Below are positions 26,711-34,950 of a stretch of DNA of 64,000 bases, one piece after another; position 1 is the stretch's first letter, and the number at the start of each line of letters is the position of its first letter. The stretch is from Oscillospiraceae bacterium (GTDB lineage: Bacteria; Bacillota; Clostridia; Oscillospirales; Acutalibacteraceae). Location: the NCBI GenBank assembly GCA_003526845.1, contig DPVM01000010.1, forward strand, positions 190,058-254,057. The letters run 5' to 3'. The position numbers and the translations under genes are program-made. Below the pieces are notes generated by a model. That model was not told where the DNA came from. It saw only the letters and a list, made by a program, of their open reading frames with translations, and made no database searches.

Positions 26711-27796
26711 TTATTTCAGCTCGTCAAACGCTTTGTAAAAAAGCTCCACCTTTGATTTTGTTGATATTTTTTCTCTGTATTTTCCGCACGCCTCAATATA
26801 TTTTTTGTCTGTGATTTCTTTCAGCGTGTCACAGTTCCAATTGTCATCCGCGATGCCCAAACCGTATTCGGTGATGTAGCTTGCGTTGTACGGTACGGTT
26901 GTTGTCAAAACGGGTGTGCCGACCGCGATTGATTCGACAATCGAAATCATATTGTTGTCCTTTTCGGTGTAAACAAGCATTGCCATTGCGTGTGCAAGCC
27001 TTTTTTCAAGCTCGCTGTGCATCAGCCTGCCTGTGAAAACCACACTGTCGCAGATATTAAGGCGATTTACCTCGTTTTCAAGATTCTGTTTTTCATCACC
27101 GTCGCCCATTATGTAAAGTTTTGCCGTGATGTCATATTTTTTTAGGTAGTCGGCAAATGCGGCAAGTATTTTGTCAATTCGCTTTCTTTTTATAAGCTGT
27201 GAACTGACGGCAAAATAATTTCCCTTATCGGCGGTGAATGTGAATTTGTCAAGGTTTACGCCGTGGTCGATTATAATGTCGCTTACATTGCGGCAGTATT
27301 GAGATATAAATGCTTTTGCCTGCGGGCTTCTCGGTACAATCAGCGTGTTTTTAAAGCATAATCTTGCTATCACGCCGTACCAAAAGCGCGACGCAATTCC
27401 GTGAAAAATTTTGTTGTGCTTGCCCAGTTCGTGCCATACAATCAGATTTTTGCGGCTGTGCATTGACAGCATCAGCGAGTTGAGCGAAAACACCTCGCTC
27501 GTGATTATGCAGTCAAACGCCGTGCTTTTTGCAATCCTTTTTATTTCGGGGCAGTACGGCAGGGAATTGACCGGGCAGATGCTCTTGAACCTTGTTTTCA
27601 TCCAAATTACCTCAAACGGATATTCTTCCGTCTGTGTCGGCTTGAAATCCTCGGCGGTTGCGAGGGTGACCTCGTTGCCGTTTTGCAAAAACGCAAGGCA
27701 CAAATCATATATCATTGTGTCCTTGATTGATTTTGCTCTGCTGATATTTTTCGTTTCGGATGTGTATATGATAGGGTTTACGATTAAAATTTTCAT
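26711..27796 (-). CDS. Family 4 glycosyltransferase
   Basis: A 361-residue GT-B retaining glycosyltransferase. The C-terminal donor domain shows FAVSSQLIKRKRIDKIL, YIMGDGDEKQNLE, VVFTGRLMHSELEKRLAHAMAMLVYTEKDNNMISIVESIAVGTPVLTT, including the E-x7-E element of GT4. The N-terminal acceptor domain is divergent. It is part of the exopolysaccharide operon with a 3-bp gap to the radical SAM gene. Confidence 0.88.
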   Translation of the reverse strand: MKILIVNPIIYTSETKNISRAKSIKDTMIYDLCLAFLQNGNEVTLATAEDFKPTQTEEYPFEVIWMKTRFKSICPVNSLPYCPEIKRIAKSTAFDCIITSEVFSLNSLMLSMHSRKNLIVWHELGKHNKIFHGIASRFWYGVIARLCFKNTLIVPRSPQAKAFISQYCRNVSDIIIDHGVNLDKFTFTADKGNYFAVSSQLIKRKRIDKILAAFADYLKKYDITAKLYIMGDGDEKQNLENEVNRLNICDSVVFTGRLMHSELEKRLAHAMAMLVYTEKDNNMISIVESIAVGTPVLTTTVPYNASYITEYGLGIADDNWNCDTLKEITDKKYIEACGKYREKISTKSKVELFYKAFDELK

Positions 27797-27799
27797 CGC

Positions 27800-28978
27800 T
27801 TATCGACTGCTTTTCATTTGGTTTTCAATATCGGCGTCAACAATTGCCTCGCCCGTCGTTCCGACAAGCGCACTTTTCGACGCACTGCTCAATCCGTCAT
27901 TTACGGTTGCGTTAAAATCGCAGGTGGAAAGTTTGTCAAGTTCTTCCTTTGTCACCTTTCCGTCGCGATAATCGCGGCAGATTTTGTTTTCATACATTGA
28001 GTATTTTTTGTCTTTGAAAAATCTCAAAAACTTGTGTTTGATAACCCAAGCGGCAGGCACCCAAATGTATTTGTGCATGGCAGGGGATACTGAGCCTATC
28101 ATCCAGCACTGTCTGTCGCAACAGCGCACTTTTTTTCTTACCTTTTCTGCCTGCTCCGAGTTCCAAAGCTCGTCCCAGCTTTGCTCGTTCAGGTTGCCCA
28201 TAACCTCTTTTTCTTTTGTTCCGTTGCAGGGCATTACATCTCCGTACGGATCGATAAAGAAGGTGTCAAATGCCATATCGCACGGAAGCAACCTTTTTTG
28301 ACCGTATATATAGTTAATCAAGCCGTGGTTGAAGTATGCGCGAAACCATTTTTTCGGCTGATTCGATTTTAAAAGCTCGTTGACAAGATTTTCAAATTCA
28401 GCGGCAACGGCAGGTCTGTCATTGATAATGTTTTTTGCCTCAACAAAATAAAACGAGTTGTGAAGCGATGCGGTTGCAAATTCCATATTCATTTTGTTTG
28501 ACAATTCATACAGCGGCACAAGGTCTTTTGCGTTTGCGTCCTGCACTGTCATTCCGAAACCGACATCTTTCATCCCCATTTCGACGAGCTTTTGCAAAGT
28601 TGTGTATCCTCTGTTAAAGCCGTCATCAAGACCTCGGATTTTGTTGTTTGTTTCCTCCAAGCCCTCGATTGAAATTCTTATTCCTATGTTGGGAAACTCC
28701 TTGCAAAGCTCAACAATTCTGTCGGTGAAAAATCCGTTTGTGGAGATTACTATTCTGTCGCTCTTTTTGTAAAGTTCGCGCACAATCTCTTTCAAATCGG
28801 TGCGAATAAACGGCTCGCCGCCGGTTATATTTGTGAAATACATTTCGGGCAGTTTCTTTATTGTTTCAACCGAAATTTCCTCCTCCGGTGTTGAGGGGCA
28901 TTTGTATCTGTTACACATTGAACATCGTGCATTGCATCTGTATGTAACTATTACGGTACCGTTAAGCTTCTTTCCCAT
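27800..28978 (-). CDS. Radical SAM/SPASM-type protein
   Basis: A 392-residue radical SAM enzyme. The cluster motif CNARCSMC lies at residues 15-22, followed by NITGGEPFIR (SAM-binding GGE), ISTNGF and ISIEGL. A C-terminal cysteine-rich region (PCDMAF, MPCNGTKEKEV, CCDRQCWM) fits SPASM-type auxiliary clusters. It is embedded among glycosyltransferases, so it may modify a sugar, lipid carrier or small peptide of this locus, which is inference. The last 60 residues lack recognisable motifs. Start ATG at 28978. Confidence 0.87.
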   Translation of the reverse strand: MGKKLNGTVIVTYRCNARCSMCNRYKCPSTPEEEISVETIKKLPEMYFTNITGGEPFIRTDLKEIVRELYKKSDRIVISTNGFFTDRIVELCKEFPNIGIRISIEGLEETNNKIRGLDDGFNRGYTTLQKLVEMGMKDVGFGMTVQDANAKDLVPLYELSNKMNMEFATASLHNSFYFVEAKNIINDRPAVAAEFENLVNELLKSNQPKKWFRAYFNHGLINYIYGQKRLLPCDMAFDTFFIDPYGDVMPCNGTKEKEVMGNLNEQSWDELWNSEQAEKVRKKVRCCDRQCWMIGSVSPAMHKYIWVPAAWVIKHKFLRFFKDKKYSMYENKICRDYRDGKVTKEELDKLSTCDFNATVNDGLSSASKSALVGTTGEAIVDADIENQMKSSR

Positions 28979-28995
28979 TGTTTCTACCTATATCC

Positions 28996-30180
28996 CTATG
29001 AATTATATATTTTAAGCAGTTTGTCACAGTATTTTTCAACCGTGTCAAATCTTGTCATACTGCAATTTTGAGCCATTCTTTCGGCGTTTTCGTCATCATT
29101 TAAAATCATATTGATTTTGTTTTCAAAATCGGCTGCGTTGCCGCTTTCAAACAAATATCCCGTTTCGCCGTCATTTATAAGCTCGGGGATTCCGCCGATT
29201 CGTGCGCCGACAACCGGTGTGCCGTACATTATGCTTTCCATAACGGAAAACGGACAGTTTTCGTACCAAACCGACGGATAAACTGTGCACTTTGCGTGGC
29301 TTATAAGGCTTGCAAGCTCATCGCCCGATTTAAAACCGACATTTTTTATGTTCGGCGCTTTGTTGATTTCGTCCTCGCACTCGCCGCTTCCGGCGCAGAT
29401 AAAATCAATATTTTTTGCGTTCAGTATTGTTTCAATACCCTTTTCTTTGCTGTATCTGCCGAAATAAAGCACATAGTTGTCCTTTTTCTGCGGCGTATAT
29501 TCAACAGCGTCGATAAAATTGTGCATCGCAACCGTTTTGCCGGCGAAAAGGGGATTGGTGTCCATTTTGCTTTTCATAAATTCACTGCAACAAATTATTT
29601 TGTCGAAGTGCTTGTATGCACCGAGTGTTTTGTAAAGCGTTGCCTCGGCTGTGCCGATAATGCTTTTCGCTTTTGACGAGTGAATGCAACTGTTTTTTGT
29701 GCAGTTAATAAATTTACCGCCGACGCATTTTTCACAAACATTGCCGTTGTTAAACATCATATGGTTGGGGCACAAAAGCTGATAATCGTGCGCAGTGAAT
29801 ATTATTTTAACATTCTTGCCTGCATGCTTTTTGTATGCCGCCGCCGCATAAAGAATGCTCGGCGTAAGCTGATAATTAAAGTTGTTTATATGTATAACAT
29901 CGGGCTTGAAATCGTTAAGCACAATGTTAATTTTGCGTTTTGCCTCGGCAGAATAAATCGTTTTCAGCGGATAAGTCAGCTTTTTCAGCTTGCTTGTCGT
30001 GTGAAAATCCATATCCGTTGTGTATTGCTCTGCGTTGTTTGAAACGCATCTGCCCTCGTGCTCCATACCGAAGTATTGCACCTCGTTGCCGATTGATTTC
30101 AAATAATCGCCAAGCTTAAAAATATATGTTTCCGACCCGCCGTTCGGGTGAAGGAATTTGTTAACAAATAAAATTTTCAT
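28996..30180 (-). CDS. Family 4 glycosyltransferase
   Basis: A 394-residue GT-B glycosyltransferase. The N-terminus KILFVNKFLHPNGGSETYIFKLGDYL is typical of GT4, with a cysteine-rich insert (CEKCVGGKFINCTKNSC) around residues 135-155 seen in some members. The donor domain has VLYFGRYSKEKGIETIL, FICAGSGECEDEI and YPSVWYENCPFSVMESIMYGTPVVGARIGGIPELI. It lies in the exopolysaccharide operon, separated by a single base from the next upstream gene. The sugar specificity is unknown. Confidence 0.9.
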   Translation of the reverse strand: MKILFVNKFLHPNGGSETYIFKLGDYLKSIGNEVQYFGMEHEGRCVSNNAEQYTTDMDFHTTSKLKKLTYPLKTIYSAEAKRKINIVLNDFKPDVIHINNFNYQLTPSILYAAAAYKKHAGKNVKIIFTAHDYQLLCPNHMMFNNGNVCEKCVGGKFINCTKNSCIHSSKAKSIIGTAEATLYKTLGAYKHFDKIICCSEFMKSKMDTNPLFAGKTVAMHNFIDAVEYTPQKKDNYVLYFGRYSKEKGIETILNAKNIDFICAGSGECEDEINKAPNIKNVGFKSGDELASLISHAKCTVYPSVWYENCPFSVMESIMYGTPVVGARIGGIPELINDGETGYLFESGNAADFENKINMILNDDENAERMAQNCSMTRFDTVEKYCDKLLKIYNS

Positions 30181-30181
30181 A

Positions 30182-31303
30182 CTAAATCCTGCCGTAAATA
30201 CTCAGCGTTTTGTCTGTTATATCATCCCAATTGTATTTTGAGCAAACATATTCGCTTGCACATTTTTTGTATTCTGCGACTTTTTCGCTGTCGCCCAAAA
30301 ATTCTTCGAGTTTGTTTTTTAGGTCGGCTGTGTCGCCCTTTTTGAAATATACTGCGTTTTTGCCGCAAACCTCTGTGCATTCGCAAATGTCGCTTGTCAA
30401 ACAACAGTTTCCGTAGCTCATTGCCTCCAAAAGGCTTATCGGCATGCCCTCGAGGTCGCTCGGGAGGCAGTATATATATGCGTTTGAGTAAAGCTCCTCA
30501 AGCTCCGCCCCCTGCACAAAGCCTGTGAAAATTATATTCTTGTTTGATTTTGCCTGCTCTTTGAGTGATGCTGCGTATTCGCTTGTGTGGCTTGCACCGC
30601 CTGCTATAACAAGCTTTTTGTCGGTCGATATTTGCGAGTATGCCTCAATCAGAGAGTGAATGTTCTTTTCCGGCACGATTCTGCCGAGATATAATATGTA
30701 TCCGTCTTTTTCGAGAGAATATTGTTGTTTTATTATATTTGCCTCAATCGGTTTCGGTTTTTCTATTCCGTTTGGGATATAAACCGTTTCTCTGCCATAT
30801 TTTTCTAAAAAATACTGCTGCACATTTTTCGACAATACTATTATTTCATCTGCATATTTTGCGGCGCATTTTTCGCCGTATTGTAAAAATTTTGTAGCGA
30901 ATCCGCCCCATTTCGACCTTTGCCAATCGAGACCGTGAATTGTCACAACGCATTTTTTGCCGAATAATTTTGCAAGAGGGACCATTGACGATGGACCCTC
31001 TGCGTGAAAATGTATTATGTCATAATTGCCGAAAAGTGCCATTGCCGTTGCAAAGGCGCTGTAAACAATTGCGTTTAATTTTGATGAATTCGGCGTGGCA
31101 ACCCATTTGAGGCTGACTCCGTTCCATTCTTTTTTGCCGAAATCGGTGTCAAACTCCTTGCCTGCGATATGCTCGCTCTTTCTGTTAAAAGCGGTTACGC
31201 TGTTGCCGAGGCTGACCATACGCCTTGAAAGCTCGCCTACTACTATTTCAACTCCGCCTTCTCGTGACGGAATTCTTTTGTGACCGATCATAGCGATTTT
31301 CAT
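30182..31303 (-). CDS. Glycosyltransferase with DUF1972 N-terminal domain (rhamnosyltransferase-like)
   Basis: A 373-residue GT-B enzyme. The first domain, KIAMIGHKRIPSREGGVEIVV, is the DUF1972 signature found in capsule rhamnosyl- or glucuronosyltransferases that act just after the initiating transferase. The donor domain has YILYLGRIVPEKNIHSLIEAY and CLPSDLEGMPISLLEAMSYGNCCL. The ATG at 31303 follows AGGA at 8 nt. An in-frame ATG at 31312 sits on top of that site and is unlikely. Its position right after the initiating phosphoglycosyltransferase fits addition of the second sugar. Confidence 0.88.
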   Translation of the reverse strand: MKIAMIGHKRIPSREGGVEIVVGELSRRMVSLGNSVTAFNRKSEHIAGKEFDTDFGKKEWNGVSLKWVATPNSSKLNAIVYSAFATAMALFGNYDIIHFHAEGPSSMVPLAKLFGKKCVVTIHGLDWQRSKWGGFATKFLQYGEKCAAKYADEIIVLSKNVQQYFLEKYGRETVYIPNGIEKPKPIEANIIKQQYSLEKDGYILYLGRIVPEKNIHSLIEAYSQISTDKKLVIAGGASHTSEYAASLKEQAKSNKNIIFTGFVQGAELEELYSNAYIYCLPSDLEGMPISLLEAMSYGNCCLTSDICECTEVCGKNAVYFKKGDTADLKNKLEEFLGDSEKVAEYKKCASEYVCSKYNWDDITDKTLSIYGRI

Positions 31304-31321
31304 TGTATTCATCCTAACTTT

Positions 31322-32773
31322 TTATTCTGCGCCCTTGTGAGTCAAAACAACATAAATTGTCTTAAAAAAGATTTTCAAGTCAAGCATGGGCGACCAGTTG
31401 TCGATATATTGGCAGTCAAGCTCAACAACCTTTTCAAAATCGTTGATGTCCGATCTGCCGCTGACCTGCCACATTCCCGTGATACCGGGGCGCATTGATA
31501 AGCGCCTTTTGTGGCGGCTCTCATAATGCTCAAATTCGTCAACAGTCGGAGGGCGTGTGCCGATAAGGCTCATATCACCTTTTAAAACGTTGATAAACTG
31601 CGGCAGTTCGTCAATGCTGTATTTTCTTATGAATTTGCCGACCTTTGTTATTCTCGGGTCCTCGTCCATTTTGAACATAAGCCCATTCATCTTGTTTTGT
31701 GCCATCAAAGCGGCTTTGCGCTCCTGCGCGTCAACATACATTGAGCGCAACTTGTAAATGTTAAACAGTCTGCCGTTTTTGCCGACCCTTTGTTGCTTGA
31801 AAAACAGCGGTCCGGGCGACTCGGCGAGCAGAGGAATTGCGGTTATAAGTATAATCGGTGCCGATAATATACAGCCGACAATGCCGAAAAATATATCAAA
31901 TACTCTTTTTACAGCCATCCATCTCGGGTCGGGAGCAGCGGCGGTAAATGTTGCCATCGGATATCCTGAAAACATTTTGCAGTTAAGATTGTTGAATTTG
32001 CTTTCATTCACCATTTTGTAAATTATCGGTAAATTGACATGAACTGTGATGCCCATATTCTCAAGCTCCTCAACAATTTCGGCAATCTCGTCATTGTTGT
32101 TATACGGAAGGTTTACGAACACCTCGTCCAGCGGAGAAGAGCGAATCCAATCCATATAATTTGTTTCGTCGGCAACAACGGGAATGTCGCAAATTGCTTT
32201 AGCCTTTGTTGCAAGTCCTCCGCCGGAAAGCGGTGACGGGTCACCCAAAAGTGCGATTCCGCTTATTCTCAAAGACCAATCCTCGTTTATCCCTTTGACA
32301 AATTCCTCCGCCTGATCCTCGGTTACGATTACACCTGCGATAGACGCCGCGGCGCTTTTCGTAAACGAGCCGGTGATTTTTCGCTTTAAATGGTATCTTC
32401 CGAAAGATGAAAAGATAACGGTGAAAATGTAACTGAAAATAAATGTATATCTTGAATCAAGCAATTCATTTTTCGTGAGTATCATCAGCGTGATAAACAT
32501 TGCATATGTCAGCGACACATTTTTCAAAACAGACGAAAATTCCTTGAGCCTGTTCCTTTTATGGATGTCGATATTGCTGTGAAATATCACGAAAACCACA
32601 ATGAATGATAAAGCAATGTTGACAATGTATTCAACCCATTCGGTGAACGGGTAATCCTGTATCTTGTTAAAAATGACGTGAAACAAAATGTATGTAAAAA
32701 TGTTGCCAAGCGCTAAGCATGAGATATCGGTTGTAAATTCCAGCCAAAACTGTGCAGTGGCGCGTTTATTCAT
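31322..32773 (-). CDS. Polyprenyl-phosphate sugar phosphotransferase (initiating enzyme of the exopolysaccharide)
   Basis: A 483-residue WbaP/WcaJ-type phosphoglycosyltransferase. Four N-terminal membrane helices (about residues 10-130), a nucleotide-binding-like middle domain and a C-terminal catalytic domain starting at VKRVFDIFFG are present. The catalytic region shows ESPGPLFFKQQRVGKNGR, YKLRSM, RITKVGKFIRKYSIDELPQ and RPGITGMWQVSGR, including the conserved D-E pair. It places the first sugar phosphate on undecaprenyl phosphate. The start is ATG 32773 behind AAGGTG; a TTG one codon upstream is possible. It follows the CpsD-type kinase gene. Confidence 0.93.
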   Translation of the reverse strand: MNKRATAQFWLEFTTDISCLALGNIFTYILFHVIFNKIQDYPFTEWVEYIVNIALSFIVVFVIFHSNIDIHKRNRLKEFSSVLKNVSLTYAMFITLMILTKNELLDSRYTFIFSYIFTVIFSSFGRYHLKRKITGSFTKSAAASIAGVIVTEDQAEEFVKGINEDWSLRISGIALLGDPSPLSGGGLATKAKAICDIPVVADETNYMDWIRSSPLDEVFVNLPYNNNDEIAEIVEELENMGITVHVNLPIIYKMVNESKFNNLNCKMFSGYPMATFTAAAPDPRWMAVKRVFDIFFGIVGCILSAPIILITAIPLLAESPGPLFFKQQRVGKNGRLFNIYKLRSMYVDAQERKAALMAQNKMNGLMFKMDEDPRITKVGKFIRKYSIDELPQFINVLKGDMSLIGTRPPTVDEFEHYESRHKRRLSMRPGITGMWQVSGRSDINDFEKVVELDCQYIDNWSPMLDLKIFFKTIYVVLTHKGAE

Positions 32774-32782
32774 CAAATCACC

Positions 32783-33544
32783 TTATCTGTACTTGTAGTT
32801 GTAATTATAGCTGTAGTTATAATTATATTTTCTGTAGTAGGAATAATATTTTTTCTTTTCGCTGTTAACATCGTTGAGAATGAAGCCCAAAATGTTGCCG
32901 TCAATCTGTTCAATGTTTGTAACAGTTGTTTTGACATCGTGTGTATTTGTTGTGTCTGTTTTAACTATAACAATATACCCGGTTACTTTTTGTGCGAAAA
33001 TTGTCGAGTCTGTAACAAGATTTATCGGCGGTGTGTCGATAAACACACAATCGTAGTGTTCTTTAACAAATTCGAGCAATTTGTCCATTCTTGCCGATGA
33101 CAAAAGCTCTGCGGGATTTGGCGGAATTTTGCCTGCTGTCAAAACTGAAAGATTTTCAACATCTGTTTTTGAAACCGAAATGTTGTCTGTCAACCCTGCA
33201 AGAATTTCGGATAAACCGTTTTTAACGGAAATCGAAAACATTCTGTGTATTGTGGGGTTTCTCATATCTGCATCAATCAAAAGCGTTCTTTTGCCCATTT
33301 GCGCAAAGCTTACCGCAAGGTTGATTGAGTTGATTGTTTTGCCATTGTTTGCAGTTGGACTTGTTACAACGAAAATCGGGCATTTCTCGCCTTGTTGGGT
33401 GAACAAAAGGTTTGTTCTGATTGCGTTGTATGCCTCTTTAACCGCAAAAGGAGAGTTTTGGCAAAGAATTTTTTTAGGGTCGGATTTACTGAAACCGTTG
33501 TTTTCGGCAAGTTTTCTTCTCTCGTTGCGTCTTTTATTTATCAT
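32783..33544 (-). CDS. CpsD/CapB-type bacterial tyrosine kinase
   Basis: A 253-residue P-loop kinase that autophosphorylates on C-terminal tyrosines and controls polysaccharide length. Walker A reads SPTANNGKT (Asn replaces the usual Gly before GK), Walker A' LLIDADMR and Walker B CVFIDTPP. The C-terminal 24 residues are a tyrosine cluster with about twelve tyrosines. It needs the CpsC-like partner encoded just upstream, whose end it overlaps by 11 bp. The ATG at 33544 is 9 nt after GGGAG; the ATG at 33553 lies on that site. Confidence 0.92.
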   Translation of the reverse strand: MINKRRNERRKLAENNGFSKSDPKKILCQNSPFAVKEAYNAIRTNLLFTQQGEKCPIFVVTSPTANNGKTINSINLAVSFAQMGKRTLLIDADMRNPTIHRMFSISVKNGLSEILAGLTDNISVSKTDVENLSVLTAGKIPPNPAELLSSARMDKLLEFVKEHYDCVFIDTPPINLVTDSTIFAQKVTGYIVIVKTDTTNTHDVKTTVTNIEQIDGNILGFILNDVNSEKKKYYSYYRKYNYNYSYNYNYKYR

Positions 33545-34361
33545 TCTTTGCATCTCCCTTCATAGAATGTATGTTTTCAAGCAACTCACTGCTGGGCCGC
33601 ACAGCGGCTGAAGGCTTTGGAGGTTCCGGTGACAGGAAAGACGAATTATCGTCATTGTCCGCTGTTCTTTCAACCGATTCAAGTCGCGGAATGGTTCCGA
33701 GTACGGGAATCTCAAAGTCTCTTTCAAGGTCTTTTGCGTTGGTGATTGTCGTGTCAAACATTTCATAGATAAAGAATCCGAGGAATGATATAACGAATCC
33801 GGCAAGCGCACCTATTAAAATGTTTTTCTTTGTGTTCGGCGCAGACGGACTGCTTGGCACTTTTGCTACATCAACAATCTTCAGCGTGCCGCCCATTGCA
33901 ATATCCTCAATCTCGTTCGGCGCGATTTTTGCAATCGTGTTAGCGATTTTTGCCGCAAGTTCAGGTTTTGTACTGCTTACTGTTACATCAAACAGTGTAG
34001 TATCCTCACGCCATGTGCATGTTACCATTTTCCTTACGGCGTTGCCCGATTCGTTCATTCCGAGTTCTTCGGCAACCTTGTCCATAACTCTGTCACTTTC
34101 GAGCAAACCCATATAAGTGTTTACAAGTTGTTGCGATGCGGAAATGTTATCCTGCGAAATATTTTCGCTTACACTGTTGTCTGTATTGTTTTTAACATTA
34201 CACAGTATGGATGCAGAATATGTAGGGGCGATAAAGAAATGCGTAAAACACCCTGCCGCTACTGCCAAAAGCAGTGTTGACAAGATGATATACACAACCT
34301 TTGTGCGCATCATATAGAATATTTTTCTCAAATCAATATCTATTTCTCGTGTTTCTTCCAT
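33534..34361 (-). CDS. CpsC/Wzz-type chain-length regulator
   Basis: A 275-residue polysaccharide co-polymerase with two membrane helices (about residues 20-42 and 180-202) flanking an extracytoplasmic domain. The C-terminal cytoplasmic tail ends in a proline- and serine-rich stretch and presumably activates the tyrosine kinase. The family proline-rich motif before helix 2 is visible (KVPSSPSAPN). The ATG at 34361 is preceded by GAGAGG at 7 nt, so the longer in-frame reading from 34391 is rejected. It is the first gene of the 13-gene operon. Confidence 0.9.
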   Translation of the reverse strand: MEETREIDIDLRKIFYMMRTKVVYIILSTLLLAVAAGCFTHFFIAPTYSASILCNVKNNTDNSVSENISQDNISASQQLVNTYMGLLESDRVMDKVAEELGMNESGNAVRKMVTCTWREDTTLFDVTVSSTKPELAAKIANTIAKIAPNEIEDIAMGGTLKIVDVAKVPSSPSAPNTKKNILIGALAGFVISFLGFFIYEMFDTTITNAKDLERDFEIPVLGTIPRLESVERTADNDDNSSFLSPEPPKPSAAVRPSSELLENIHSMKGDAKNDK

Positions 34362-34452
34362 AAGCAAACCTCTCTTTTTGCGATAGTGCATAAAATTTTT
34401 GTCAAAATTTGTATATCATATCCACAAAAATTAAATAATTTTATACTAAAGT

Positions 34453-34481
34453 ATTGTATCATTATTACAAAACAAAGTCAA
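34453..34481 (-). promoter_or_regulatory. Sigma-A promoter of the exopolysaccharide operon
   Basis: On the minus strand TTGACT, a 17-bp spacer and TACAAT (each 5 of 6 matches). The leader before the first gene is about 85 nt and AT-rich, without an obvious attenuator. Confidence 0.78.
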
Positions 34482-34509
34482 TTAATATTCTCTAATTTAT
34501 ATATTATTT

Positions 34510-34559
34510 TATATAAAAATAATGTGCCGTCTGCAGATTATCTCTGTAAACGGCACATT
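34510..34559 (-). terminator. Intrinsic terminator after the Dabb gene
   Basis: On the minus strand AATGTGCCGT and ACGGCACATT form a 10-bp outer stem with an inner ACAGA/TCTG pairing, followed by TTATTTTTATA. Confidence 0.85.
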
Positions 34560-34581
34560 GTGACAAAAAGCGACGCTGCTT

Positions 34582-34872
34582 TTATATTTCGTAATCAATT
34601 GCAACCGATGATTCGGCAACGGCATGCATATGCTTTTTAACGACGGAGCAATGATACTCGTCCTTTTGATATGCGTCGAGTGCATCGGCATCGTCAAGCA
34701 CAACCTGCAAAATTATATCGTATGATCTCGGAGAGTGCAAAAAGTCAACCCCCACCTCAATGCCTCTGAGCAAATCAACATTTGAGTCCATTGATTTTAA
34801 AATGTCGGCAGCTTTTTTGCATTCCTCGGCGCTGTTGTCTTTAAGTTTGAAGCAAACAATGTGTTTAATCAT
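34582..34872 (-). CDS. Dabb (stress-responsive A/B barrel) domain protein
   Basis: A 96-residue single-domain protein. The start MIKHIVCFKLKDN with a histidine after the first strand, then GIEVGVDF and YDIILQVVLDDADALDAYQ, match the dimeric Dabb fold. Members have varied or unknown roles, some as small cyclases or haem-type barrels. AAAGGA precedes the ATG. It lies 40 bp downstream of the rny terminator with its own terminator. No function can be assigned. Confidence 0.85.
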   Translation of the reverse strand: MIKHIVCFKLKDNSAEECKKAADILKSMDSNVDLLRGIEVGVDFLHSPRSYDIILQVVLDDADALDAYQKDEYHCSVVKKHMHAVAESSVAIDYEI

Positions 34873-34913
34873 TTTTCTGTTTCCTTTCTAAAATACAAAT
34901 TAATAGGATTTGA

Positions 34914-34944
34914 TATAAAAACAGGGCGGCTCGAAAGCCACCCT
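34914..34944 (-). terminator. Intrinsic terminator after rny
   Basis: On the minus strand AGGGTGGCT pairs with AGCCGCCCT (9 bp, one G-U) around TTCG, a stable tetraloop, followed by GTTTTTATA. Confidence 0.9.
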
Positions 34945-34950
34945 GCAATT

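Noticed and set aside
32783..33544. CpsD-like kinase judged inactive because Walker A lacks the usual second glycine
   Set aside because: Asn at this position occurs in functional P-loops of related kinases, and Walker A', Walker B and the tyrosine cluster are intact.
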